DNA of 64,000 nt from Paramagnetospirillum magneticum AMB-1 (GTDB lineage Bacteria; Pseudomonadota; Alphaproteobacteria; Rhodospirillales; Magnetospirillaceae): contig NC_007626.1 in assembly GCF_000009985.1 (NCBI RefSeq), positions 4,333,943 through 4,397,942 on the forward strand, read 5' to 3'. Within the stretch, counting starts at the first letter, position 1; each line of letters begins with the position of its first letter. The notes beneath the pieces are model-generated. The model saw nothing but the letters and a program-made list of their open reading frames with translations, made no database searches and was not told the DNA's origin. Below, one piece after another: positions 44,452 to 53,834 of this stretch. The position numbers and the translations under genes are program-made.

Positions 44452-45990
44452 ATGTTCGAAGCGGCTGAACTGGGGCGCAAGATCTCGCGCGAGGAATTCG
44501 ACGCCATGGCGCCGGGCCTGCGCACCGAGCTTCTGGCCCTGCAACAGCAACTGCGCGAGGCGGACTTTCCCGTGATCGTGCTGTTCGCCGGCGTCGACGG
44601 GGCCGGCAAGAACGAGACGGTCAACCTGCTGAACGAATGGATGGACCCGCGCTGGATCGTGACCCGCGCCTATGGCCCGCCGTCCGACGAGGAGCGCGAG
44701 CGCCCGGAATACTGGCGCTACTGGCGCGACCTGCCGCCCAAGGGCAAGGTCGGGCTGTTCATGTCGTCGTGGTACCACCACCCGCTGATCGACCGCGTCA
44801 GCGACAAGATCACCACGCCCGAACTGGACGAGCGGCTGGAGCGCATCGTTCACTTCGAGAAGACCCTGGCGGACGAGGGCGCCCTAATCCTCAAATTCTG
44901 GATGCACCTGTCCCAGAAGGCCCAGAAGAAGCGCCTGAAGAGCCTGGAAAAGGACCCGCTCACCGCTTGGCAAGTCACCAAGCAGGATTGGGACCACTGG
45001 GAGATGTACGACAAGTTCGTCGCCACAGCCGAACACCTGATCATGCGGACCAGCAAGGGCCATGCCCCCTGGCAGATCGTCGAGGGCGCCGATCCCCGCT
45101 ACCGCTCGGCGGTGGTGCTGCAGACCTTGAAGGACGCCATCACCAAGCATTTCGCGGCGCGGGATGCGGTCAAGAAGGTCAATGCCGAGATCAAGGACAA
45201 GGCCAAAGCCAAGGCCAAGAATAGCACCGAGCCCAGCATTCTGGCGTCGCAGCCGTCCATCCTGTCCTCCCTCGACATGACCTTGTCCATCGAGGGCGCC
45301 GAATACAATCAGGCCCTGCAGGAACAGCGCGCCCGCCTCGCCCACCTCTACCACGTGGCCCGGGAAAAGGGTGTCTCCACCGCCCTGGTGTTCGAGGGCT
45401 GGGACGCCGCCGGCAAGGGCGGCACCATCCGCCGCCTGACCAATGCGCTCAACGCCCGGGACTATCAGGTCATTCCCATCGCCGCCCCCACCGAGGAGGA
45501 GCGGGCCCAGCATTACCTGTGGCGGTTCTGGCGCCATGTCGCCCGCGCCGGCCGCGTCACCGTGTTCGACCGCTCGTGGTATGGCCGCGTCCTGGTGGAA
45601 CGGGTCGAGGGCTTCTGCACCGAGGAAGCCTGGCGCCGCGCCTATGGCGAGATCGTCGATTTCGAACAGCAGCTCACCGATCACGGTATCGTCATGTGCA
45701 AGTTCTGGCTGCACATCACCGCCGAGGAGCAGTTGGCCCGCTTCAACGCCCGCGGCGAGATCGAATACAAGAAGTGGAAGCTGACCGACGAGGACTGGCG
45801 CAACCGCGAACAGTGGGGCGTCTACGAACAGGCGGTCAACGACATGGTCGAGCGGACCTCCACCACCAACGCGCCCTGGACCCTGGTCGAGGCCAATTCC
45901 AAGTCCTATGCCCGGGTCAAAGTCATGCGCACCGTCGCCGATGCCCTGGAGGCCGCCCTGGGCAAAGCTGGAAAAAAGAAGAAGGATTAG
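44452..45990 (+). CDS. pap: two-domain PPK2, polyphosphate:AMP phosphotransferase-type
   Basis: 512 residues made of two PPK2 domains (about 1-235 and 275-505). Each has a Walker A: FAGVDGAGKNETVN (about 44-57) and FEGWDAAGKGGTIR (about 315-328), plus DRSWYGRVLVERVEGF in the second lid. In Acinetobacter Pap only the C-terminal half is active; the N-terminal half here has a SSWYHHP variant where the lid has DRSWY. Transfers phosphate from polyphosphate to AMP to make ADP. GGGGGA lies seven bases before ATG 44452. Confidence 0.85.
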   Translation: MFEAAELGRKISREEFDAMAPGLRTELLALQQQLREADFPVIVLFAGVDGAGKNETVNLLNEWMDPRWIVTRAYGPPSDEERERPEYWRYWRDLPPKGKVGLFMSSWYHHPLIDRVSDKITTPELDERLERIVHFEKTLADEGALILKFWMHLSQKAQKKRLKSLEKDPLTAWQVTKQDWDHWEMYDKFVATAEHLIMRTSKGHAPWQIVEGADPRYRSAVVLQTLKDAITKHFAARDAVKKVNAEIKDKAKAKAKNSTEPSILASQPSILSSLDMTLSIEGAEYNQALQEQRARLAHLYHVAREKGVSTALVFEGWDAAGKGGTIRRLTNALNARDYQVIPIAAPTEEERAQHYLWRFWRHVARAGRVTVFDRSWYGRVLVERVEGFCTEEAWRRAYGEIVDFEQQLTDHGIVMCKFWLHITAEEQLARFNARGEIEYKKWKLTDEDWRNREQWGVYEQAVNDMVERTSTTNAPWTLVEANSKSYARVKVMRTVADALEAALGKAGKKKKD

Positions 45991-46012
45991 AATGGCAAAC
46001 CTGAGTCTTTCG

Positions 46013-46028
46013 GATAGGCTGCCCTATC
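46013..46028 (+). promoter_or_regulatory. palindromic site in the chemoreceptor leader
   Basis: GATAGG (46013-46018), loop CTGC, CCTATC (46023-46028). Its core TAGGCTGCCCT is shared exactly with 25292-25302 in the sdh leader. Lies about 30 bases upstream of the -35 of the mcp promoter. Confidence 0.4.
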
Positions 46029-46058
46029 TGACTGATGTAATAATTCCGAAATAGGTAC

Positions 46059-46087
46059 TTGACTGCCGGTTTCTTCCTACATAAAAA
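46059..46087 (+). promoter_or_regulatory. promoter of the chemoreceptor gene
   Basis: TTGACT (46059-46064), 17-base spacer, TAAAAA (46082-46087), about 60 bases upstream of the ATG. Confidence 0.5.
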
Positions 46088-46148
46088 CCCTTACGAATGG
46101 GAGGGAGAGTGCGCAAAGCACCACCTCGCCTTCTGGTAGGGGGGTTAC

Positions 46149-47864
46149 ATGAAGATCGCAATCCGGCTGTGGCTGATCGTCGCCACCGCGCTGTGTGGCA
46201 TTGCCGCCGTGGTGGCCGCCAGCTTGGCCCAGATGAACCACGACCTGATGGACGACCGCGAGGTGAAGACCCGCCACATCGTCGAGGTCGGCCAATCCCT
46301 GCTCTCCCATTACGAGGAGATGGAGCGCGCCGGACGCCTCAGCCGTGACGAGGCCCAGGCCGCCGCCATCGCCGCCGTGTCCAAGCTGCGCTACGAGGGA
46401 ACCGAGTATCTCTGGATTCATCGTCTCGACGAATCCGTGATGCTGTCGCATCCCAACGCCAAGCTGATCGGCCAGCCCATCCTGGACATGAAGGACCCCA
46501 ACGGTCTGTTCCTGTTCCGCGAGATGAACCGGATGGTCAAGGAGAAGTCCGTCGGCTTCGTCTACTACATGTGGCCCAAGCCCGGCGCCACCGAGCCCGT
46601 CGCGAAGCTTTCCTACGTCCAGGGCTTCGCCCCCTGGGGCTGGGTGATCGGCAGCGGCATCTACATCGACGACGTCTCCGCCGCCTTCCGCACCCGCGCC
46701 GTGGAATTCGGCGCCGCAGCGCTCGGCATCCTCGCCCTTGTCTGGCTGATCGCCGCCTGGGTGGGACGCGGCATCACCCGTCCCCTGGGCGACGTCACCG
46801 GCGCCCTGGACCGCCTGACCAGCGACGACCACAGCGTGGAAATCCGCCACACCGGGCGCACCGACGAGATCGGCGCCCTGGCCCGTGGCCTGAAGGTCTT
46901 CCAGACCCATATCGAAGCCGCCGCCCGTGCCGCCGAGGAAAAGCTGCGCCAGCAGGAGGCCGATCTGGCCCGCCAGAGCCGCATCGCGGCCCTGACCTCG
47001 GAATTCGACGCCAAGGTGGCCGGCGTGATCAAGTCGGTGGGCGCCGCCGCCGCCCAGATGCAGTCCACCAGCCAGTCCATGTCGGCCATCGCCGACCAGA
47101 CCGCCCGGCAGTCCACCGCCGTGGCCGCCGCCGCCAACCATGCCGCCATGAGCGTCCAGACCGTGGCCGCCGCCACCGAGGAACTGCACGCCTCGGAAGC
47201 GGAAATCGCCCGTCAGGTGGAAGTCTCCACCTCGCGCTCACGCACCGCCGTCCAGGAGGCCGAACGCTCCAGCGAGATCGTCAGCGGCCTCAATTCCGCC
47301 GCCGGCCGCATCGGCGAAGTAGTGGCGCTGATCAACGACATCGCGTCGCAGACCAACCTGCTGGCGCTCAATGCCACCATCGAGGCCGCCCGGGCGGGCG
47401 AGGCCGGAAAGGGCTTCGCCGTGGTCGCCAACGAGGTCAAGAACCTCGCCAACCAGACGGCACGCGCCACCGACGAGATCTCCTCGCAGATCGGCGAGGT
47501 ACAGTCGGCCGCCACCCTGGCCGCCGAGGCCATCGCCGCCATCGTCAACACCATCGCCGAGATCGACGAGACCTCGTCCGTGGTGGCCATCGCCGTGGAC
47601 CAGCAATCGGCGGCCACCACCGAGATCGCCCGCTCCATCGAGCAGGCCGCCACCGGCACCGCCGAGGTCTCCAATAATATCGGCGAGGTCAGCGACGCCG
47701 CCCGCCACGCCGGCTCCACCGCCTCCGAGGTCCTCGCGGCGGCGGCCGAACTCACCGGCCAGGCCGACGCGCTGCGCACCGAGGTGGAGCAGTTCCTGAA
47801 TGCCATTCATCAGGGGCAAAGGCCGACGCAGGCACCCCATCTGCATCTGGTGGCGGCGGAGTAG
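46149..47864 (+). CDS. methyl-accepting chemotaxis protein with single Cache domain
   Basis: 571 residues. TM1 about 7-27; periplasmic sCache-2 domain about 35-178 with GTEYLWIHRLDESVMLSHPN and GWVIGSGIYIDDV; TM2 about 186-206; HAMP about 210-262; cytoplasmic coiled coil with the signalling hairpin SQTNLLALNATIEAARAGEAG (about 398-418). The sCache family senses small organic acids or dicarboxylates. A palindromic cluster follows the stop. No CheBR-tethering pentapeptide is seen at the C-terminus. Confidence 0.95.
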   Translation: MKIAIRLWLIVATALCGIAAVVAASLAQMNHDLMDDREVKTRHIVEVGQSLLSHYEEMERAGRLSRDEAQAAAIAAVSKLRYEGTEYLWIHRLDESVMLSHPNAKLIGQPILDMKDPNGLFLFREMNRMVKEKSVGFVYYMWPKPGATEPVAKLSYVQGFAPWGWVIGSGIYIDDVSAAFRTRAVEFGAAALGILALVWLIAAWVGRGITRPLGDVTGALDRLTSDDHSVEIRHTGRTDEIGALARGLKVFQTHIEAAARAAEEKLRQQEADLARQSRIAALTSEFDAKVAGVIKSVGAAAAQMQSTSQSMSAIADQTARQSTAVAAAANHAAMSVQTVAAATEELHASEAEIARQVEVSTSRSRTAVQEAERSSEIVSGLNSAAGRIGEVVALINDIASQTNLLALNATIEAARAGEAGKGFAVVANEVKNLANQTARATDEISSQIGEVQSAATLAAEAIAAIVNTIAEIDETSSVVAIAVDQQSAATTEIARSIEQAATGTAEVSNNIGEVSDAARHAGSTASEVLAAAAELTGQADALRTEVEQFLNAIHQGQRPTQAPHLHLVAAE

Positions 47865-47918
47865 CACTCCGCCCCTGCCGGGGGACCCCGCTTCGCGGCA
47901 GGGCGACCGCCCAGACCC

Positions 47919-48033
47919 GTTCGGAGGCACAGCCTCCGAACCACCGGTTGCTTCTTATTTCAATCGATTAATAAGCTGAAGGGTTCGGGAAGCTGTGCTT
48001 CCCGATTGGGGGATCGGGGGCAAAAGCCCCCGA
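47919..48033. repeat. series of palindromes between mcp and metW
   Basis: GTTCGGAGGC - ACA - GCCTCCGAAC (47919-47941), CGGGAAGC - TGT - GCTTCCCG (47986-48004) and TCGGGGGC - AAAA - GCCCCCGA (48014-48033), with AATCGATTAAT near 47963. The convergent mcp and metW ends are separated by this 195-bp region; the stem-loops probably end both transcripts. Confidence 0.65.
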
Positions 48034-48059
48034 AGCGGCGCATCTCCGCACCCCGCCCC

Positions 48060-48686
48060 TTACCCTTCGCGCGACAGCACGAACAATCCCTGGTCGGCGA
48101 ACAGATTGGCGATGCCCTCGCAGGAGGGGATCGCCATGGTCTTGCCGCCGCGGTCCAGGGGGATGGAGCGCTCGACCTTGATCTGCAAATCGCGGCACAG
48201 GTCCAGGAAGTCCCTGATGGTGCAAAAGTGGATGTTGGGCGTGTCGTACCACTCATAGGCCAGGGTGTCTGTCACCGGCATGCGGCCATGGGTCAGCAGG
48301 TGCAGGCGCACCCGCCAATGGCCGAAATTGGGAAACGACACGATGGCGCGGCGGCCGATGCGCAGCATGTGCGACAGCACGGTGCGCGGCGCGTAGGTCG
48401 CCTGCAGCGTCTGGCTGAGGATCACGTAATCGAAGGCCCCCGAGGGATAATCCTTGAGGTCAGTATCGGCATCGCCCTGGATCACCGACAGGCCGTGGGA
48501 GACCGCCGCCGACACCCCGGCCATGGACAGTTCGATGCCGCGCCCGTCCACATTCTTGGTGCGGCCCAGCCAATCCAGCAGTGCCCCCTCGCCACAGCCT
48601 ACGTCCAAAACCCGCGAGCCGGGCTCGACCATGTCGGCGATCAGCCGGAGGTCGACGCGAAGATTGCCGTTGGCCACGGTCATCAT
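48060..48686 (-). CDS. metW: methionine biosynthesis protein MetW
   Basis: 208 residues. SAM-dependent methyltransferase fold: GSRVLDVGCGEGALLDWL (about 22-39) is motif I; SQTLQATYAPRTVLSHMLRIGRRAIVSFPN (about 91-120, in two parts) is MetW-specific. MetW assists the MetX acyltransferase and has no proven catalytic role. Its start is ATGA-coupled with the metX stop (48683-48686). Confidence 0.95.
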   Translation of the reverse strand: MMTVANGNLRVDLRLIADMVEPGSRVLDVGCGEGALLDWLGRTKNVDGRGIELSMAGVSAAVSHGLSVIQGDADTDLKDYPSGAFDYVILSQTLQATYAPRTVLSHMLRIGRRAIVSFPNFGHWRVRLHLLTHGRMPVTDTLAYEWYDTPNIHFCTIRDFLDLCRDLQIKVERSIPLDRGGKTMAIPSCEGIANLFADQGLFVLSREG

Positions 48687-49864
48687 CGGCCGGCTCCCTC
48701 GGTGCGCGGCAGGCCGCGATGGGTGGCGGCGCCCTCCAGGAAACCGGTGAGGGTGGCGTGGAACTCGGGCTCGTCCAGCAAGAAGGCGTCGTGGCCCTTG
48801 TCCGACTTGATCTCGACGAAGCTGACATTGGCGGCGACGGCGTTCAGCGCATGCACCACCGCCCGGCTTTCCGGGGTGGGGAACAGCCAGTCGCTGGTGA
48901 AGCTGACCACGCAAAAGCGGGTCCGCGTGCCTCGGAAGGCATTGGCCAGCACGCCGCCGCTTTCCGCCGCCAGATCGAAATAATCCATGGCCCGCGTGAT
49001 GTAGAGGTAGGAATTGGCGTCGAAACGGTCGACGAAGGTGTTGCCCTGGTGGCGCAGGTAGCTCTCCACCTGGAAATCGGCGTCGAAGCCGTAGGTGACG
49101 GTATCGCGGTTCTGCAGGTTGCGGCCGAACTTCTGATGCAACGCCGGCTCGGACAGATAGGTGATGTGCGCCGCCATGCGCGCCACCGCTAACCCGCGAT
49201 GGGGGCGCTTGCCCTCTTGCAGGTAATTACCTTCGCACCAGTCGGGATCGGCCATGATCGCCTGGCGCCCCACCTCGTGGAAGGCGATGTTCTGGGCCGA
49301 ATGCCGCGCCGCCGAGGCGATGGGAATGGCCGAGAACACCCGCTCGGGATAGACCTGCGCCCATTTCAGCACCTGCATGCCGCCCATGGAGCCGCCGACC
49401 ACGCAAAACAGCTGGTCGATGCCCAGATGGTCGACCAGCCGCGCCTGGACCTTGACCATGTCGCCGATGGTGATCACCGGGAAATCCAGACCCCAGGCCT
49501 GTCCGGTGGCCGGGTTCTCGTCCACGGGACCGGTGGTGCCCATGCAGCCGCCCAGCACGTTGGAGCAGATCAGGAAGTAGCGGTCGGTGTCGAACACCCG
49601 CCCCGGCCCTACCAGCTCGTGCCACCAACCGGGCTTGGCAGTGATGGGGTGGGGGTCGGCGACGTAATGGTCGCCGGTCAGCGCGTGACAGATGAGAATG
49701 GCGTTGGACTTGTCGGCATTGAGGCGGCCATAGGTCTGGTAGGCCACCTGGATCGGTCCCAGCTCGACGCCGCAATCCAGCCGAATCGGCCGGTCGCGCC
49801 CCAGTTCGACCTTGAGGCCGGCGGGGTTGGCGGAGGCAGTGGGAACGGGCTCGCTCTGGGTCAT
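48683..49864 (-). CDS. metX: homoserine O-acyltransferase MetX
   Basis: 393 residues, alpha/beta hydrolase fold. Nucleophile Ser in VVGGSMGGMQVLKWA (about 141-155), Asp in SDWLFPTPESR (about 318-328) and His in KGHDAFLLDEPEF (about 350-362). Activates homoserine with acetyl- or succinyl-CoA to start methionine synthesis. A good promoter lies 30 bases upstream. The metXW pair is typical of alphaproteobacteria. Confidence 0.95.
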   Translation of the reverse strand: MTQSEPVPTASANPAGLKVELGRDRPIRLDCGVELGPIQVAYQTYGRLNADKSNAILICHALTGDHYVADPHPITAKPGWWHELVGPGRVFDTDRYFLICSNVLGGCMGTTGPVDENPATGQAWGLDFPVITIGDMVKVQARLVDHLGIDQLFCVVGGSMGGMQVLKWAQVYPERVFSAIPIASAARHSAQNIAFHEVGRQAIMADPDWCEGNYLQEGKRPHRGLAVARMAAHITYLSEPALHQKFGRNLQNRDTVTYGFDADFQVESYLRHQGNTFVDRFDANSYLYITRAMDYFDLAAESGGVLANAFRGTRTRFCVVSFTSDWLFPTPESRAVVHALNAVAANVSFVEIKSDKGHDAFLLDEPEFHATLTGFLEGAATHRGLPRTEGAGR

Positions 49865-49893
49865 CGGATCACGCGCCGTGACGGGGAATGGAT

Positions 49894-49922
49894 TAGCTAT
49901 GGTCGCGGGAGGGGACTGTCAA
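49894..49922 (-). promoter_or_regulatory. promoter of metXW
   Basis: Leftward: TTGACA (49922-49917), 17-base spacer, TAGCTA (49899-49894). The predicted transcript start would leave only about 20-25 bases before the metX ATG, so a SAM-II riboswitch between this promoter and the gene is unlikely. Confidence 0.7.
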
Positions 49923-50000
49923 CGTTTTCTTTGATTTCCGCGCCAAGCCGCACTAAACCTATCCCCCTTGGACCCACCAATTCCGGCCCCAAATTCCGCC

Positions 50001-50876
50001 ATGACCCAGGACAGCGCAGCCCTCGAGCAGCTCCGTCGTGAAATTGATCGCATCGACGATCAGTTGCACGACCTGCTGATGCGCCGCACCAGCCTGGTGG
50101 GCAGCATCGCCGCCGCCAAGAGCGACCGGCGGGTGACGCTGCGCCCCGGCCGCGAGGCGCAGATCCTGCGCCGCCTGCTGGCCCGGCATGAAGGCGCTTT
50201 TCCCAAGCTGGCCGTGGTGCGCATCTGGCGCGAGATCGTCGGCGCGCTGACCGGACTTCAGGCCCCTCTCAACGTGGCGGTCCACGCCGCCGGGCGCTCC
50301 ACCGCCGCCATCGAGCTGGCGCGGAACCATTTCGGCGTGGTGGCGCCGCTGCACGCCTTCCGCAGCCCCGGCCAGGTGGTGCGCGCCATCGCCGACGGCG
50401 TGGCCACGGTGGGGGTGATCCCGCTGATCCCCGGCACCGAGGCGGCCGACGACGCCGAGCCCTGGTGGACCAGCCTGATGCTGGAAAGCGGCGACGCGCC
50501 CCGGGTGGTGGCCCGCCTGCCCTTCGCCCCGACGCTGCCGGTCAAGGGATCGGGCGAGCCCCTCCAGGCCCTGGTCATCGCCTGCCGCGACCACGATGAA
50601 TCCGGCGACGACCGCACCCTGGCGGTACTGGAGACCGGCCCCGACGTCAGCCGCGACCGCCTGCGCGCCATCTTGGGCGCCGGCGGGCTGGAACCGGCCG
50701 AACTGCTGGCCATCCACCGTCATGGCGGCCAATGGCTGCATCTGGTGGAGATCCTGGGCCACGTCACCGCCGCCGATCCGCGGCTGATGGCCCTGGTCGC
50801 CCCCAAGGACCCCGTCGGCCGCATTGCCGTGGTCGGCGGTTACGCCACCCCCTTCGCGCCCGAGGCGCTCGTCTGA
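50001..50876 (+). CDS. chorismate mutase fused to a degenerate prephenate-dehydratase-like domain
   Basis: 291 residues. AroQ-type chorismate mutase at the N-terminus (about 5-85: LRREIDRIDDQLHDLLMRR and the LKAxK-like AAAKSDRR). The rest (about 90-285) looks like the periplasmic-binding-fold dehydratase with NVAVHAAGRSTAAIELAR and DGVATVGVIPL, but the catalytic TRF motif is not found, and the final RDRLRAILGAGGLEPAELL is ACT-like. Rearranges chorismate to prephenate; the dehydratase activity is doubtful. It precedes hisC and tyrA. Confidence 0.75.
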   Translation: MTQDSAALEQLRREIDRIDDQLHDLLMRRTSLVGSIAAAKSDRRVTLRPGREAQILRRLLARHEGAFPKLAVVRIWREIVGALTGLQAPLNVAVHAAGRSTAAIELARNHFGVVAPLHAFRSPGQVVRAIADGVATVGVIPLIPGTEAADDAEPWWTSLMLESGDAPRVVARLPFAPTLPVKGSGEPLQALVIACRDHDESGDDRTLAVLETGPDVSRDRLRAILGAGGLEPAELLAIHRHGGQWLHLVEILGHVTAADPRLMALVAPKDPVGRIAVVGGYATPFAPEALV

Positions 50877-50898
50877 CCCTTTCGCTGGAGATTACATC

Positions 50899-51990
50899 GT
50901 GACCGCACCCGCGCCCCGCCCCGGCATCATGGACATCCGCCCCTATGTGGGTGGCGAATCGGCGATCGAGGGCGTCGACCGCATCTTGAAGCTGTCTTCC
51001 AACGAAGGCGCGCTGGGCCCCAGCCCCAAGGCCATGGAGGCGCTGCGCGCCATGGCGCCCGAGATGCACCGCTATCCCGACGGCGGCGCCGAGGATCTGC
51101 GCAAGGCCATTGGCGCGCGCTTCGGCCTGGACGCGTCGCGCATCGTGTGCGGCGCCGGCTCGGACGAGCTGCTGGGCATCCTCTGCCGCGCCTATGCCGG
51201 CCCCGGCGACGAGGTCCTGTATTCGGCCCACGGCTTCCTGATGTACGCCATCGCCGCCAAGGCCTGCGGCGCCACCCCGGTCACCGCCCCCGAGGTGGAC
51301 CTGACCGCCAATGTGGACAACCTCCTGGCCGCGGTGACGCCGCGCACCAAGATCCTGTTCCTGGCCAACCCGAACAACCCCACCGGCACCTATCTGCCGG
51401 CCACCGAGGTCGCCCGCCTGCGCGCCGGCCTGCGTGCCGACATCCTGCTGGTCATCGACGCCGCCTATACCGAGTTCGTCAGCCGCAACGATTATTCCGG
51501 CGGCATCGAGCTGGTGGAAGCCGGCGACAACGTGGTGGTCTGCCGCACCTTCTCCAAGATGTACGCCCTGGGCGGCCTGCGTCTGGGCTGGGCCTATTGC
51601 CCGGAGAACGTGGCGGGCGTGCTGAACCGGGTGCGCAACCCCTTCAACGTGGGCGCCCCCGCCCTGGCCGCCGGCCTGGCCGCCTTCAACGACACCGCCT
51701 ATGCCGAGCTGTGCAAGAGCCACAACGACTACTGGCTGCCCTGGCTGTCGGGCCAGTTGGCCGAGCTGGGCCTCACCGTGGTGCCCAGCGTCTGCAACTT
51801 CATCCTGGTGCGCTTCCCCAAGGACGCGGGCAAGGACGCCGGCGCCGCCGACAAGTTCCTGCGCTCCAAGGGCATCATCGTGCGCGCCATGGGCGGCTAT
51901 GGCCTGGGCGATTGCCTGCGTATCACCATCGGCACCGGCGAGGAAAACCAGCTGGTGGTCGCGGCCCTGAAAGAGTTCGTGGGAGCATGA
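50899..51990 (+). CDS. hisC: histidinol-phosphate/aromatic aminotransferase
   Basis: 363 residues, PLP fold-type I. Internal-aldimine Lys in RTFSKMYALGGLRLGW (about 215-230); LSSNEGALGPSPKA and LANPNNPTG (about 155-163) are HisC signatures. GTG 50899 has GGAG eight bases upstream. Between a chorismate mutase and a prephenate dehydrogenase it probably acts mostly on aromatic 2-oxo acids, perhaps with dual histidine use. Overlaps tyrA by ATGA. Confidence 0.9.
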   Translation: MTAPAPRPGIMDIRPYVGGESAIEGVDRILKLSSNEGALGPSPKAMEALRAMAPEMHRYPDGGAEDLRKAIGARFGLDASRIVCGAGSDELLGILCRAYAGPGDEVLYSAHGFLMYAIAAKACGATPVTAPEVDLTANVDNLLAAVTPRTKILFLANPNNPTGTYLPATEVARLRAGLRADILLVIDAAYTEFVSRNDYSGGIELVEAGDNVVVCRTFSKMYALGGLRLGWAYCPENVAGVLNRVRNPFNVGAPALAAGLAAFNDTAYAELCKSHNDYWLPWLSGQLAELGLTVVPSVCNFILVRFPKDAGKDAGAADKFLRSKGIIVRAMGGYGLGDCLRITIGTGEENQLVVAALKEFVGA

Positions 51991-52871
51991 CACAACCCTT
52001 GTTCGATACCGTCTGTTTCGTCGGCATCGGCCTGATCGGCTCGTCCCTGGCGCGGGCCATGCGCAAGCATGGCCTGGCCCGGCGCATCCTGACCCTGGAC
52101 CCCAGCGAGAAGGCCCGCCAGACGGCGCTGGAACTGGGCGTGGTCGACGCCGCCAGCGACAATCCGGCCGCCTTGATCCCCGAATCCGATCTGGTGGTGA
52201 TCGGTGCCCCGGTCGGCGCCACCCAGGCGGTGGGCGCCGCCATCGGCCCGCATCTGGTGCCCGGCACCATCGTCACCGACGTCGGCTCGGTGAAGCTGTC
52301 GGTGATCCGCGACCTCGGTCCCCACATCCCCGACGGGGTCGAACTGGTCCCCGGCCACCCCATCGCCGGCACCGAGCATTCGGGGCCGGAAAACGGCTTC
52401 GCCGAACTGTTCGAGGGCCGTTGGCACATCCTGACCCCCGTCACCGGCGGCGACCCCAAGGCTGTGGACAAGGTGGCCGAGCTGTGGCGCAAGGTCGGCT
52501 CCCAGGTGGAGATCATGGACCCCCACCACCACGACAAGGTGCTGGCCATCACCTCGCATCTGCCGCATCTGATCGCCTACACCATCGTCGGCACCGCCAA
52601 CGACCTGGAAGGCCATATGCAGCAGGAGGTGATCAAGTTCTCCGCCTCCGGTTTCCGCGACTTCACCCGTATCGCCGCCTCGGACCCGGTGATGTGGCGC
52701 GATGTGTTCCTCAACAATCGCGAAGCGGTGCTGGAAGTGATCCAGCGTTTCACCGAGGACCTCACCGCCTTGCAGCGGGCCATCCGTTGGGGCGAGGGCG
52801 AGGTGCTGCACAAACGCTTCTCCGAGACCCGTGCCATCCGCCGCGCCATCATCGACGCCAAGCAGGCGTAA
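51987..52871 (+). CDS. tyrA: prephenate/arogenate dehydrogenase
   Basis: 294 residues. NAD(P) motif VGIGLIGSSLARAM (about 14-27), substrate-binding GHPIAGTEHSGPENG (about 121-135) and the helical dimerisation domain. Oxidatively decarboxylates prephenate or arogenate to make tyrosine. Lacks an ACT domain, so it may not be feedback-regulated in the usual way. Third gene of the aromatic cluster. A palindromic repeat follows the stop. Confidence 0.93.
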   Translation: MTQPLFDTVCFVGIGLIGSSLARAMRKHGLARRILTLDPSEKARQTALELGVVDAASDNPAALIPESDLVVIGAPVGATQAVGAAIGPHLVPGTIVTDVGSVKLSVIRDLGPHIPDGVELVPGHPIAGTEHSGPENGFAELFEGRWHILTPVTGGDPKAVDKVAELWRKVGSQVEIMDPHHHDKVLAITSHLPHLIAYTIVGTANDLEGHMQQEVIKFSASGFRDFTRIAASDPVMWRDVFLNNREAVLEVIQRFTEDLTALQRAIRWGEGEVLHKRFSETRAIRRAIIDAKQA

Positions 52872-52885
52872 CGTGCCCGTATTGG

Positions 52886-52969
52886 ACAATGCCCCAAGCC
52901 GCCTTTGATTTATAAATAAAGGGTGGTTTGGAGGCATCGCCTCCAAGCGGGGCCGGGGCGGCAGCCCCG
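52886..52969. repeat. REP-like palindrome after tyrA (family H)
   Basis: ATTTATAAAT palindrome near 52909-52918, TTGGAGGC (52928-52935) - ATC - GCCTCCAA (52939-52946), CGGGGC (52954-52959) - GGCA - GCCCCG (52964-52969). Shares the TTGGAGGCATCGCCTCCAA unit with 53877-53895. Confidence 0.75.
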
Positions 52970-52984
52970 ACAGGAGGAGCAGCC

Positions 52985-53809
52985 ATGACCAGCCGCATCA
53001 CCGGTCTCGACCACGTTATCATCGCCGTGCGCGACCTGGACAAGGCCGCCGCCACCTTCCGCGCCCTGGGCTTCACACTGGCGACCAAGGGCGAGCACGC
53101 CGAGTGGGGCACCGCCAATTACTGCATCATGTTCGGGGATGATTACCTGGAACTGCTGGCGGCGGTGGGCGAGGGCGGACCGGCCGACCGGGTGCGCACT
53201 TTTCTCGACGACAAGGGCGAGGGGCTGATGGGCCTGGTGTGGGGCACCGAGGACGCGGCCGCCGACAGCGCCCGCCTGGGCGTCGAGCCGCCGGGCGATC
53301 TGTCGCGCAGCATTGAAGGCGACGTGGCCCGCTTCAAGGCCGGCATTTTGCCCCCCGAGACCACCCCTGGCATCGCCTCGTTCCTGTGCCAGCATCTCAC
53401 CCCGGAAAAGCTGCGCCGCCCGGGGTGGACCGAGCACGCCAACAGCGCCACCGGCATGCTGTCGGTCACCGCGCTGATGGCCGAGCCGCTGGAGCTGATG
53501 CCCGCCTGGGACCGATTGATCGGCCCCGCCGCCGCCACCGCCACCGACGAGCTGGTGACCGTGCACACCCGCCACGGCATGATCTTCCTCTGCATGCCCG
53601 ACGACATCGGGCAATTGCATCCCGAGGCGGACGAAGAGGATCTGCCCCCGGCCCCGGCCATGGTGGCCCTGACCCTGCGCATCACCGACCGGGCCGCCGC
53701 CGTGCGGGCGCTGCAGGCGGCCGGAATCGCTTATGAGCGCGACCGCCAGGGCAAGGTGGTCATCGCCCCCGAGGATGCCTGCGGCGTGCTGATCGAGCTG
53801 CTGGAATAA
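52985..53809 (+). CDS. VOC-fold (glyoxalase/dioxygenase-like) protein
   Basis: 274 residues. DHVIIAVRDLDKAAATFRALGF (about 9-30) and a second module near LTLRITDRAAAVRALQAAGI (about 229-248) are vicinal-oxygen-chelate repeats; middle HANSATGMLSVTALM is characteristic of the Glyoxalase-like domain family. Metal ligands are not all obvious and substrate is unknown. GGAGGAG lies close upstream. Downstream is a repeat and then convergent mcl1. Confidence 0.75.
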   Translation: MTSRITGLDHVIIAVRDLDKAAATFRALGFTLATKGEHAEWGTANYCIMFGDDYLELLAAVGEGGPADRVRTFLDDKGEGLMGLVWGTEDAAADSARLGVEPPGDLSRSIEGDVARFKAGILPPETTPGIASFLCQHLTPEKLRRPGWTEHANSATGMLSVTALMAEPLELMPAWDRLIGPAAATATDELVTVHTRHGMIFLCMPDDIGQLHPEADEEDLPPAPAMVALTLRITDRAAAVRALQAAGIAYERDRQGKVVIAPEDACGVLIELLE

Positions 53810-53834
53810 CTATTGGGCACTCACCCAAGCCCAT

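Noticed and set aside
49865..49985. SAM-II riboswitch before metX
   Set aside because: A strong promoter (49894-49922) leaves only about 20-25 bases of leader, and the pseudoknot sequence is not visible.
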